A stretch of DNA of 64,000 nt from Prosopocoilus inquinatus (Eukaryota; Arthropoda; Insecta; Coleoptera; Lucanidae), in assembly GCA_036172665.1 (NCBI GenBank), contig CM069872.1, positions 48,284,101-48,348,100 on the forward strand. Direction: 5' to 3'. The position numbers were made by a program, and so were the translations under genes. Shown in pieces: positions 35,001 to 45,113 of the stretch (the first letter of the stretch is position 1; each line of letters begins with the position of its first letter). The notes below the pieces were generated by a model. It was not told the origin of the DNA, made no database searches, and worked only from the letters and a program-made list of their open reading frames with translations.

Positions 35001-36246
35001 ATTTTATAATTTTATCTAATGTTTTAACTAGCAATAAATTAGTTGAGGTCAGTTTCGATTGCGGTAGACTTCCCGAGCATCCCCTGAATACCTGTGGGGC
35101 CTGCTTAGCAATGGAATAGTTCTAGAACTCCACTGCAATCAAACTCTTTTGTTCGAGTTATTTCGAAATCGCGTGCATATGTTTAGTGAACTGCAACAGA
35201 ATTTAACCGCTTGATGACGCGACGTAAACTGTTGGCAATATTTTGAACACGAGAGATGATACGCCACTGCGCAATAACTAAACCACTTCAAAATACGGCA
35301 GGTTTACGTTAATAATCAATTTGTTCGAGCGTTTTGGCAAAATGAGAATATTTTAGGAGGTACTTAACGTGTTCCAAATTTTTTACCCACCGTGTATACA
35401 AGCGTGTTTCACTTTCCAATTTTAGTTTTAATAAATTTCGTTGCAAACTGTGCAGTGAATCCATCGAGCAGCCTCTGTACGGCTGTTTCAGCTCTATTTA
35501 AAAGCGATCGAAGGATGTCGCTGTTTAAACTATTCATTTTATTTTTAATGGATTAAATACTACCAATAATGTATTTATGTTGATTTTTTGTATTAAAACG
35601 ATTTCGTTGCTAAGATTTACAAAAAAAAATTGCTGCAAATCGTTTTTGATTACAGTGGAACCTTCGAGTATCCTCTGTACAGATGTTTCGGTCATATTTG
35701 GGGCTTCGTTAGCAAAAGCGTAGGTCGAGAATTCCACTGCAAACCAAAACGACATGTCCGAGGATATTCAGGAGCCAAAACGCGATCGCAGGATGTCGCT
35801 ACTTAAGCTTTTCTAAGATTTACAATTAAACTAGATTCATGCTGGATAAAATTTGTATTAATCGTTTTACATATGGTTTAGAGATTGTTCAAATTTCTAA
35901 TATTCATAAAAATTACTATGAATCAGTACTATAAAAAAGAACTTTGTTTCCGATAGGATGTGGCCGCAAACGCTCAAATTTACCACCACTACCAGAGCAG
36001 TCACCACAACGCCCTATTTTGGACGAGTCCATTGGCAGCCTTTTGGAGCTCAACTCTGAACCAGGTTTAGAAGACCTGTCCAGACAAATCTTGTCGGAAG
36101 CGAAGCTATGGGAAGCTATTCAGGAGGCCAGTTTGGAACTGCGTCGTGCTCAGGAGGCCGTTGCCGAAAATTCTGAAGAAACCGCACCGGCATCTCCCGC
36201 AAGAAGTAGTGTCGGCAATTGTCCGATACCGCCGTGCTACATATAG
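31981..36246 (+). CDS. CCAP: Crustacean cardioactive peptide (CCAP) precursor
   Basis: Coding exons 31981-32067, 32215-32287 and 35957-36246 join in frame (87 + 73 + 290 nt) to 149 residues. Residues 1-21 are a hydrophobic signal peptide. Dibasic KR at 28-29 and KKR at 44-46 bracket a spacer; then come PFCNAFTGC (47-55), Gly56 as amide donor and RKR (57-59). The mature hormone is the amidated nonapeptide with a C49-C55 disulfide, identical to CCAP across arthropods, where it acts in ecdysis behaviour and cardiac and visceral muscle control. The second intron splits the Gly54 codon inside the peptide. The C-terminal associated peptide is acidic and ends NCPIPPCYI. The in-frame codons upstream of 31981 are 5' intron, because a TTTCTTTCAG acceptor lies just before the Met. 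Confidence 0.95.
32215..32287 (+). CDS. CCAP: CCAP coding exon 2: spacer and PFCNAFT
   Basis: Acceptor TTGTTCGCAG; the exon reads EEVNYLAKESILDPKKRPFCNAFT plus the first base of Gly54, then GTAATT. Confidence 0.92.
32535..32830. other. Less AT-rich block in CCAP intron 2
   Basis: Contains the palindrome GGTGGCGCCAC at 32708-32718 and two overlapping opposite-strand open frames without family resemblance. It could be regulatory; no firm evidence. Confidence 0.2.
34655..34803. repeat. Foldback MITE, CACTGTACAA family
   Basis: CACTGTACAAGTAAATGAAC at the left is mirrored by GTTAATTTAATTGTACAGTG at the right, and CCACTCTTTGG by CCAAAGAGTGG. CCAP intron 2. Confidence 0.75.
35420..35815. repeat. 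Diverged, partly duplicated copies of the structured repeat
   Basis: CGATCGAAGGATGTCGCT and CGATCGCAGGATGTCGCT occur at about 35504 and 35783, each preceded by a TCGAG...CTCTGTAC...TGTTTC block, the reverse complement of the 30876-31090 repeat. The core is degraded. It ends about 140 bp before CCAP exon 3. Confidence 0.5.
35957..36246 (+). CDS. CCAP: CCAP coding exon 3: end of peptide and C-terminal propeptide
   Basis: Acceptor TTTCCGATAG; GA completes Gly54, followed by C-G-RKR. The remaining 90 residues form an acidic associated peptide. TAG at 36244-36246. Confidence 0.92.
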
Positions 36247-36380
36247 AATGTAGTCATTATTTATGTGCAATCTTCTGTGTTCATTGCAGAATTGGATTTA
36301 TTCTGAAGATCACAAAAGTATATACGTATTTTAACATATCTTATTGTTGTTACTTATAATTTTTAATGTGCGTTTATGGA

Positions 36381-36390
36381 AATAAATAAA
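36381..36390 (+). terminator. CCAP: Polyadenylation signals of CCAP
   Basis: Overlapping AATAAATAAA lies 135 bp after the stop codon, the first such signal downstream. Confidence 0.55.
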
Positions 36391-36811
36391 CAGGGGTCTA
36401 TCTAAACCAAATTTGATGAACGTGTATGAATGGTTAGGAAATAATTTGCTTTGCAGACTTAAAATATGGGGTATGGAAGATAACTGGAGCATTCGATGAC
36501 AAAATCGTTAGGAAACCGCATAATTATTATGCTTTGCGTATCGGTTCAAAATAGTATTAACTTTTTTTTACTTTTTTGAATTTTTACTGGTCCTGAATCC
36601 ATCTCAGTCCATCGTTTTAGCAGACATTTTACTAATCTTTTTAAATCGTTCTCTTCTACCATAAAATACTTAAATCAGGTTTCGTTTGTTCATTGTTAAA
36701 AGAAGAAACTCAGTTTAATACCCAGCCCTAAATAATTACAGAAATTCACGATTACATAATTACATAATATATGATATACTTAAGTAGATACAAAATGGCG
36801 AACGTGGCAGA

Positions 36812-37074
36812 TTAAGATGTCGTCTCTTCAGGTTGGCGTTCCTGAGATAAAATAGTTTCGTCAAAATTTCTTTGGTAATAGGAATTTCTCGACTTGGCAA
36901 GCCACAGCTCTAATCGTAAACTGGGGTCCATAGTTAGAGGAAGCGGCTCCGACAACATACTTCTCTTCTTTACGTAGTTCAGGCAGCACGCTCGAAAATT
37001 TCTGGTACCGCAGGCATTTTCACACTCCAGGCCGCAGGAATTACAGGATCGAACTTCTCTGGAAACTACTGCCC
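36812..37074 (-). CDS. Trissin: Trissin exon 2: six-cysteine peptide
   Basis: Acceptor TTTCCTTAG; GG completes Gly13. TAA at 36812-36814. Confidence 0.9.
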
Positions 37075-40000
37075 CTAAGGAAAGAGAGGAAATACATTAC
37101 AGATTTAAAAAAAAAATATGTTACAAAAATTTAGTGCTTCAAATTAATTTTGTTTTATGTTATACACTTTGTTTCATTTCTTAACTACACACCCCTGTAT
37201 TTTTTTTTAATTTACATGTTAATGGATCGATTCATAAATTTTCGTCAGTTGTGCATACATCCCTTTGAAATGTGCAATTACGTATTCACATAAACTCCTA
37301 ATTTAGCATAACAAAAAAAGCCCCTAAATCAAATCTGATAAAGATTCTAAAAGAGGGGACACGCAGTCAAACCAATGAAATAAAAAAAAATGTTTTAAAA
37401 CTAGATTTTTTAGAACTTCATGTATGTATTGTGTTTTTATTTTAATGTAAAACATGCTGTTCGTATTAGTATACTAGAAATTAATTCCAATTTTTAAATA
37501 TCGTTGCATGATCGTCATCATTAGGGTTTCTAAATGTCATATCAAATTGAATTTGTCCATTTTAATTTGGAACAGGCAAAGAAAGGATTTTTTTTTTTGA
37601 AAACTTGATGCGAATCTTTTTTTGAATTACAGAATTTTTGTTTTCTTTGTGTTTTAAGTGTAGGTACTCGATTCAAACAAGTATATACTTATCTAATGTA
37701 ATTGAAAGAGTCGCTATTACTTTAGGTACTTTTGAATTTCGTAGATGTTGCAACGAAACACCTGACTTGAATTTTTGATAGACAGTTCGTTTGTAAATAG
37801 GACGAGTTAAGTGAATGGTCAAATTGCACAAAATCGTCAAGTCAACGGTCCGTCTAAACCCTGTGACCAATCACCAACTGAGAAAAGTGATCACGTGGTT
37901 TGGTCTGACCACTTCGACCGTTCACTTACCGCAGCCATAACCATAATTCAATCCAAACAAGTTTTCAAAATAGAGAGATTCAAAGTAAAGAAGAGCGCGT
38001 TCAGGGACTCTCAGCGGCTGAGTTGCTTACTCAACAATCGATTGTGATTGGCTCACATGAAGGTAATAGCGAATCACCAACGACTGTTGAGTAAGCAACG
38101 CATCCGCTGAACGCGCCCATTGTCTGTTTTTGTATCAAAACATGTTTGGATCACGATTTTGTGAGCGAAAGAAAGCACCTTTTGTAGCCCAGGTATATCA
38201 AAATTACTATAGCGCGTTCTACTCTGAGAATCCAGCACCTACAAGCCTTATGGAGAATTCGGAGAGATAAAGAAAGTTTATTGAAAAAAACCGAAAGATA
38301 GAAAGGGAGGCATATACCCGTACTGCATACTGCAAGGTTGAAACGCACTATAATAACAGAACAGATTCATGACATCTGTCATTTCATGTTCCATTTTAAA
38401 AGGACAATTTAAGGTGCTTCCTTTCGCTCACAAAAACTTGGTCCAAACGCGTTTAGTTTCAAAGACGGATGTTCTCTTGCAAACGGATTAATCCCCACTT
38501 TCCTTAGCTTTTCAGTCCGAATCGATAATACCCTTTCTTCTTCGAGCAAAACTATTTTTATGTTTTGTTTGGACTGAATTTCAGACGAACTGTCAATCGA
38601 TAATTCAAATCTGAGGTATTTTGTTACAACAACCACAGAATCCTGATTCAAACCATTCAAAACGAGATTCAAGCTTTTAAGCGAAAGAAAGCAGCTTTAA
38701 TTTACAAATTGTAACCCACGTTTTGTGTTAAAATAAATTCACGGCTTAAGATATCGTGCACAGCTGTCATGTTGTATCTTCGAAACTTTCAATCCTAACC
38801 TATTTCTTCTGACTGCATTAGATTTTCCATCAAATTTAATAGGAGTATAAGATTTTATGATTCTACAGAGCCCAAACATGCAAAAAATTTCGTCTATCTC
38901 AATTCATTTTCAAATTATTTTCATAAAAGTCAAAATTCTTAATTTCTAAAATATCGAATATCTTGTTTATTTATTATTAACACAGGCCCGTATCCTCACC
39001 TCGTCTTTAATTTAGCAACACCGTCATTAAATTCTCTCTCACTCTCTTACTCATTAAATTTGCACGAAGCTATACTATCGTTTATATTTATTTTAATCAT
39101 GGGCTTTAGTCAGAGACGATCTTAATCATGAGATGAGAATACGGACCGTTGAATCATAAAATTCGGTAATTTTATGTCAAATTCGGTGGAATATCTGATA
39201 CTCTCAAAAGATATAGGTTTAATACCTATTGACAGTTTTGCAGATACGACTGTCAACTGTTTTTTCTCATATGGGTGCTGTCTTGGATATTCATACTGTG
39301 AAATACAAGAATGAATTCTGAATACGACGACATGACATACTTGTGCTTATGTTTTTAGCACAAAATATTAAGTTACAAAAAATAGTTTTACAAAGTTTCA
39401 TTTTTATGGGAATACGTACTATAAGTTTACAAGATTTTTTTAAATTTAATAATAATTTTAGTTCTGAATGCTCGAATATGTAAGATGGCGTGCATAAAAA
39501 AAAAACAGTTGACAATCATATCTCCGAAACTGCCAGTCCTAATCTATTTCTGCTGACGATATATTGTCCATAGAATTTAATACAAAACTACCGAATTTTA
39601 TAATTATATGTTAATGAATAAACAAGACATTCGAGATTTTCGAAATTGAAAATTTTCAATACTTTTTCTTATTTCAGAAATGAACAAAGATAGAAGCCAT
39701 TTTTTCACATTTATTTAGACCTCAAAATAGCGGAACTTTTTTTTGCAATTTAATCGTCTTATAGTTTATCAGATCCCCTTGGTGGGACTTTAATTAGTTG
39801 TAACCCTGTAGAATAATAAGAAAAGAAGGTATTCGAGATTTTGTAATAGAGAATTTTCAGATCTTTAGGGAGATACTTCAAAAATGGATAAAGATAGAAG
39901 AGGTTTCTTTGCACATTTTTATACATAACTTTATTAATTTCATCGTATTTGTATCTATAAATCAATCATTTGTTTGAATTATTGTTAGTGTAGTTTATAA

Positions 40001-43000
40001 GCCACTTATTTATTACATTTAGAAGTGGAAACGAAATCATCTAATGTTTTGATGTGCGTCCATCGAATCCTGTTTATTTATTTTTCTTTGCTTTTCAAAG
40101 TTTGCAAAATTACTAAAACTAAAATTATCAAGAAAATTAGATAAGTGACCTAAAATATAGTCTAAATACCAATTTGATTTAGTAGGAATTTTAAAGGTTA
40201 CTTTTATTTCATAAGAAAGAATTTTGCTAGCAAATTCTGATATGTCTATCAATTTTGTACATGACGTACATATGGTAAGCTTTTTTTCAAAGAACAATTA
40301 TATGATGAGTGAAGACATTTTACCTAAAGTAGGTACATATTGAAATAAATTTTAGATAGCACGCTATTTTGAAGCCCGGACTGAATTTCAACAAAATTGT
40401 AAAAACTATCATTTCTGATATCCATAAATAAAGCATTTTTTTGTCCGATAAAAATATTACTCCTATAAAATATACAATTATTACATCTACACGGACACTT
40501 GTAAGTTGATTAAATTTAATTTACTTACACTGTCAGTTTCAGATTAACACTCCCCAAAAATAAATTTATTAAATATATTAAGCTGTATCCAAGCCGTTTA
40601 GGCCTATAGCTGAGTTATTTTTTTTCGACTCATTTCTATTCTTCGCCACACTTTTCCATTTATGTATTCTTTTTTATTGTATATCCTCCGTTACTGCGTC
40701 TTTCCATCTTTTCCTTGACCTTCCTTTTTTCTTTTTGTTCTTAGGTCTTCTGTTCCTACGGATTTCACTGTTCTCTTGTATGTCATCGTTTCTAAATATC
40801 CTAACCATTGATTGCAGTCTTCGTGCTTTAACTACGACGCTCACTTTCTTTTCCGTATGGAGTTCATACACTTCTGAGTTTGGTCTTCTTTCCCATATTG
40901 CGTTTATCTTTTTGCCTCCTAAAATCCTTTGTAATAATTTCCTTTCTCATACTTCGATTTTCTCTTCATTTGCACTTTTTACTCATCGTTTCATAACCCA
41001 TATTACAGCGGCGGCGTATTCAAAAAATATTAAATTAAAAAAAATCCGTCTTTCCTGTTTATTTCCCTTGATGATTTCTTTAGTTTCTTTTGACAACTTG
41101 TTGTTTGCTTAGTTTCCCTCGACAACTTGTTTATTTGTAATCAGGGAAAAGAATTCGGGCCACTTGTTCCACGAACGGTTAAACGGAAAATTTAGTACTC
41201 GGACTGTATCAGCCTCGCCCGTAATAATTTCTGCGAAATGCGAACGCTCACGTTCCCTCCCACTCAATAAAAATTCCATGCAATAGAGTCGCGGCAAGAT
41301 GGCAGCGGTAAATAGTACATTCGGCGCAAAAAAACGTCCGGCACTAAATGCGGCCTGAATTCTTTTCCCTGTTTATAACGTACCCTGAAGAAGCTGTCAA
41401 ACACACAGCGAAACGTCGACTTTAAACTCATTTTTTTAAGTGCAGGAATAATTATATATTTTATGTTTTCAGCGGGCAAGAAAGTGCCTTAGCTATTATT
41501 CAGTTTAGTTAATTCTAACAAATTTAATTTATTTTCTACTTTCCATTGAAATAGAAATTTTGTTAAGGTGAATTGAATTGATGAAGTTTAGGAACATTTC
41601 TTACTTCTTTTTTGTGTATTAATGTTAAAAAAAAAACGTCAATTTCATTGCAGAAAATCAATTTTAATCACGCAAACAAAGGCATTAATCTACACTTACT
41701 AAATTCAAAAGAAATTTACAAAGCGGCCAACAAGTTCGAAGAAATTCTTAAGTCAAAATTCAAGACAAATTCATATATTCTAAAATTAAAAAAAAAATTC
41801 CCGTCTGTAGTCTATGAAAAAATTAATGTAATAATAAATCTAAAATGTTTACTATTAATTACTTTGCTTTCAGAATCAACAAATTTTAAATAAATTGTAT
41901 TTACGAGTCTTCTATTCTTAATTTATTGTTAAAAAAGAACTTTACCTAATTCTTCTTACATGCAAAATTCAAAAAAATAATAATAAATTGTCTTTTAATT
42001 TTTTCGTAGGGTACTATGTATTCTGTCAAGAAAATCTTTTAACTACGAACATTTAATGAATTACTGAATCCAGTGACGTACTCAGATTTTAAGTAAAAGA
42101 TACATCAATCAATTCTTACTAACAAATACATGCAAAATTCAAAAAAATAGTAACAAATTGTCTTTTAATTATTTTTTCGTAGGGTACTATGTATTCTGTC
42201 AAGAAAATCTTTTAACTACGAACATTTAATGGGTTACTGAATACAGTGACGTACTCAGATTTTAAGTAAAAGATAAATCAATCAATTCTTACTAACAAAT
42301 ACATGCAAAATTCAAAAAAATAGTAACAAATTGTCTTTTAATTATTTTTTCGTAGGGTACTATGTATTCTGTCAAGAAAATCTTTTAACTACGAACATTT
42401 AATGGGTTACTGAATACAGTGACGTACTCAGATTTTAAGTAAAAGATAAATCAATCAATTCTTACTAACAAATACATGCAAAATTCAAAAAATAATAACA
42501 AATTGTCTTTTAATTATTTTTTCGTAGGGTACTTTGTATTCTGTCAGGAAAATCTTTTAACTACGAACATTTAATGGGTTACTGAATCCAGTGACGTACT
42601 CAGATTTTAAGTAAAAGATAAATCAATCAATTCTTACTACCAAATACATGCAAAATTCAAAAAAAATAATAACAAATTGTCTTTTAATTATTTTTTCGTA
42701 GGGTACTTTGTTTTCTGTCAAGAAAATCTTTCAACTACGAACAATGAATAGGTTGCTGAATCCAGTGACGTACTCAGATTTTAAGTAAAAGTTAAATCAA
42801 TCAATTCTTACTAACAAATACATGCAAAATTCAAAAAAATAGTAACAAATTGTCTTTTAATTATTTTTTCGTAGGGTACTATGTATTCTGTCAAGAAAAT
42901 ATTTTAACTACGAACATTTAAAGAGTTACTGAATACAGTGACGTACTCAGATTTTAAGTAAAAAAAAGTTGATAAATCAATTTTAGTCATTTTTGTTCGG

Positions 43001-43292
43001 AGAAAAAAAGTCATAGTATAGGCCCTCATAATTTACTATCAGAAATTTCAACAGTGGAGTAGAGTTTCTAAGGTTCTATTTTTTCAAAAAAGAAAAAAAT
43101 AATGGTTCGAATGGAATAATAAATATATTTTTTACAGGGTTGTCTCCATTCTAAATAGGTGGACACTGAATAAACAATAAAAATATATAACAGGAGAAAA
43201 GTAAGACTTCCAATACAAAATTTTTATAGAAGTAGAAGAAAATAATTACACATACCTAAGATTAACAAAAGCAGAAACAGCTTCTTATTCAT
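36812..43292 (-). CDS. Trissin: Trissin neuropeptide precursor, two coding exons
   Basis: Coding exons 43256-43292 and 36812-37074 join in phase 1 (37 + 263 nt) to 99 residues. Exon 1 supplies MNKKLFLLLLILG, a compact signal peptide, with cleavage likely near residue 17. Exon 2 gives SCNSCGLECENACG followed by TRNFRACCLNYVKKR: six cysteines (23, 26, 30, 34, 42, 43) in the trissin CxxCxxxCxxxC...CC spacing, with KKR processing at 48-50 and a non-conserved tail to residue 99. In Drosophila trissin is a three-disulfide peptide that activates a dedicated GPCR; the same role is inferred here. The peptide exon has no in-frame ATG before the cysteines and the signal exon is tiny. The gene is convergent with CCAP. 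Confidence 0.88.
37805..37930. repeat. Foldback inserted in the MITE
   Basis: GTTAAGTGAATGGTC at the left and GACCGTTCACTTAC at the right are inverted; GGTCCGTCTAAACC and GGTTTGGTCTGACC extend the stem. Confidence 0.5.
37993..38118. repeat. Second copy of the GGGCGCG palindromic MITE
   Basis: GCGGCTGAGTTGCTTACTCA and its inverted partner TGAGTAAGCAAC match the element at 20923-21038. The right end ACGCGCCC is followed by ATTGTC, as in the first copy. Confidence 0.7.
38411..38697. repeat. AAGGTGCTTTCTTTCGCT MITE, copy 2
   Basis: Begins AAGGTGCTTCCTTTCGCT and ends AGCGAAAGAAAGCAGCTT. It lies 229 bp from copy 3, in the trissin intron. Confidence 0.7.
38698..40599. other. Trissin intron, AT-rich
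   Basis: No exon recognised. Two stretches (about 38750-38960 and 39490-39680) share the order AACT-GTCAT, CGAAACT, CCTAAC/TCTATTTCT, TTTAATA and ATATTCGAGAT-like words, so a diverged duplicated repeat is likely. Confidence 0.35.
40600..41060 (-). pseudogene. Non-LTR retrotransposon 3' remnant (reverse transcriptase C-terminus)
   Basis: The minus strand reads a region typical of the end of endonuclease/reverse-transcriptase ORFs: ERKLLQRILGG, then ARRLQSMVRIFRNDD and KGRSRKRWKDAVTED, matching the family pattern R-LRWLGH-ER followed by GRPRKRW-D-VEEDL. Internal stops are present and all upstream domains are missing, as expected of 5'-truncated copies. Confidence 0.6.
41142..41371. mobile_element. 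hAT-type MITE, copy 2
   Basis: Same ends as 10591-10823. Flanking octamers TTTGTAAT and TTTATAAC agree at six of eight positions. The interior shares AAATTTAGTACTCG and TAAATAGTACATT with copy 1. Confidence 0.82.
41385..41414 (+). other. Hammerhead-like core motif
   Basis: CTGAAGA, a five-base AGCTGT/ACAGC stem with a CAAAC loop, then GAAAC and GTCGAC. See the separate finding; catalytic competence is unproven. Confidence 0.3.
41958..42965. repeat. Tandem array, six units of about 173 bp
   Basis: Units begin at ACATGCAAAATTCAAAA at 41958, 42128, 42301, 42474, 42646 and 42820. Spacing is 170-174 bp and most units differ by only a few bases. Each carries CAGTGACGTACTCAGATTTT. The array lies in the trissin intron, starting about 290 bp downstream of the signal-peptide exon. 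Confidence 0.9.
43256..43292 (-). CDS. Trissin: Trissin exon 1: signal peptide micro-exon
   Basis: ATG at 43290-43292, then AAT AAG AAG CTG and a Leu run, ending TTA G|GTATGT. Phase, hydrophobicity and a TATA box about 100 bp upstream all agree, and the single G completes the GGG codon shared with exon 2. Confidence 0.82.
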
Positions 43293-43387
43293 ATCCAAAC
43301 TAGATGAGAAATTGGCGCAGAGGAGCAAACTAAAGTGCACAAGTTAAAAACCGGCAAAGATGTAGATGGGCTTTTTCGCGTTCGACG

Positions 43388-43395
43388 TATTTATA
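43388..43395 (-). promoter_or_regulatory. Trissin: TATA box of trissin
   Basis: TATAAATA on the minus strand, preceded by CAGCTG (E-box) at 43404-43409. A start about 30 bp downstream would give a leader of roughly 70 nt with no upstream ATG. Confidence 0.6.
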
Positions 43396-43499
43396 TGGGA
43401 GAACAGCTGTCGGAGGGGGTGATTTTATAAACATTATCTTATCATCGAGTTCGCCTCACTTACAAAACCAATCACATCAATTCACTTTGAGAAAAGTTA

Positions 43500-45113
43500 A
43501 ATTAGTTTATGCATATCAAGCAGTAAATCTTCTTATTTTAAAAGTGTAAGAGGGAAACGACGTACACATAATAATCATGGATTTTCCTCTTTATTTTTTG
43601 CCGAGATTCTGTCGCCTCGAAAATGGACTTAACGGGAATTTCGTTTCAGCGTCTGCCAAATATAACTAAAATGTGAAGTTTCATTTTTCATTTTCCGAAG
43701 ATGAAGTTAAACAGAACTATTAAATGTTTCTTGAAATATAACATATCAATGTGTTTTGTATAAGTATTTTCTTTGCGTTTTCAAATTTCTTTCTTTCAGT
43801 TTCCTTTCAGATAATCTGCACATCGACTTTCACAAATTCAAAACTGCGAAATATCCTAGAGCTCAATGTAGTGTTGGACACTCCGATACTCGATATTTTG
43901 TATGAGATACTTTGCCGTCCAATATATCGGTGGATTGATCCAATTAAATGAGGTATCGAACATACTATATCGAATAACAAATTACTATTTGATCGAATGT
44001 GGAATGTAGCTGTAAGAGATACCTATGAAAAACAAATCAAAACAGCCAAAGTATGCACAGTGTTGAAAAAAGGAAGCAATAAGTACGATCAAATATGAAG
44101 TTGAGTTTTGATAAAAAATTGTCCAAAACAGGACAAGAAAGTTTCAATCCAGTGAAGTAAATTTGATATTCGATGAAATTTTGAATGGAACGAGTTTTTT
44201 TTTTGCTTATTATAAACCATTTTTTTTCTGTTATTTATGTTTGACAGATATTTCTGGTGAAAAAAAAAATATTTTTTTTTGGAATTAGAAGGTGTTATAT
44301 TGTTAATATTTTCGTATCATATACGTACGTATACCTGCACCAATAGGAGCAATCTTGTTCAGTTATCACATCACGTATAACCATAAATATTGATTTTTAA
44401 TTTAATAAAAAGCTAGTATGTTAATTACAAACCGTTTAAATATATGAGTTGTGATTACAATGTACCGCTTTGTTGCATGCCGTAAATATATTTGCACATC
44501 CTGTTTAAAAAAAAACAATAACCGATTGAATGAAAAAGTTCACGTTAACGAAAGTCGACGATTTATGATATTTACAGAGGCTCTTTATTAACGTGAAGTT
44601 ATAAAGATTGCGTGAAAATAAATCTGATATATTGACAGTTATTTGATCTTTATCGGCTCGAATTCACATGAATTCTTAACGTCGGCTTTTAATAAAGTGA
44701 CGAACAGCTGAAGAAGTACACAAATAAACTCATTTTACGGAAGTAACTGAGATAATGCAAACTTTTGTTTGTCATTTAAAGCAAGAAGCAAAACTTTTCG
44801 TGGTAATTTGTTGTACAATTTTACGAAAAGATTATATTTTCTGACTATTTACTTTGATTTGTGTTTATACGTAACAAATAAGAAAAGACACCACATTTCT
44901 TGCCATCTCAAGTCATGGCCAATTCCAGACGTGGGAGTTTTTGAGCACTCTTAACTAGAACTGTGCTAGAACTGATCGATAACGGTTGGTAAAGTCTTCT
45001 TGGGTAGCGCATGGGGGTGAATAAAATGGAAAGATGAAAGATTTGCAAAATCATTTGTGTGAGAGAGAAAGAGTTTACCCAAGAAATACACAAGACAGTT
45101 TACGAACGCTCCT
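43500..45113. other. Intergenic upstream of trissin
   Basis: AT-rich, no exon recognised. A GTGTTGGACACTCCGATACTCGATA-like tract at 43870-43985 resembles a decayed MITE end. Confidence 0.3.

Larger units (their letters stand above)
37700..38181. repeat. AAGGTGCTTTCTTTCGCT MITE, copy 3, inverted, split by two insertions
   Basis: Ends at AGCGAAAGAAAGCACCTT (38164-38181). Compared with the copy at 11915-12152 read in reverse, homology runs through ACACCTGACTTGAATTTTTG, is interrupted at 37805-37930 and again at 37993-38118, then resumes to the end. The long plus-strand frame 37811-38047 crosses these junctions and is not a gene. Confidence 0.65.

Noticed and set aside
41958..42965. CRISPR-like array
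   Set aside because: Units are contiguous 173-bp tandem copies with no short repeat/unique spacer structure, in a eukaryotic intron.
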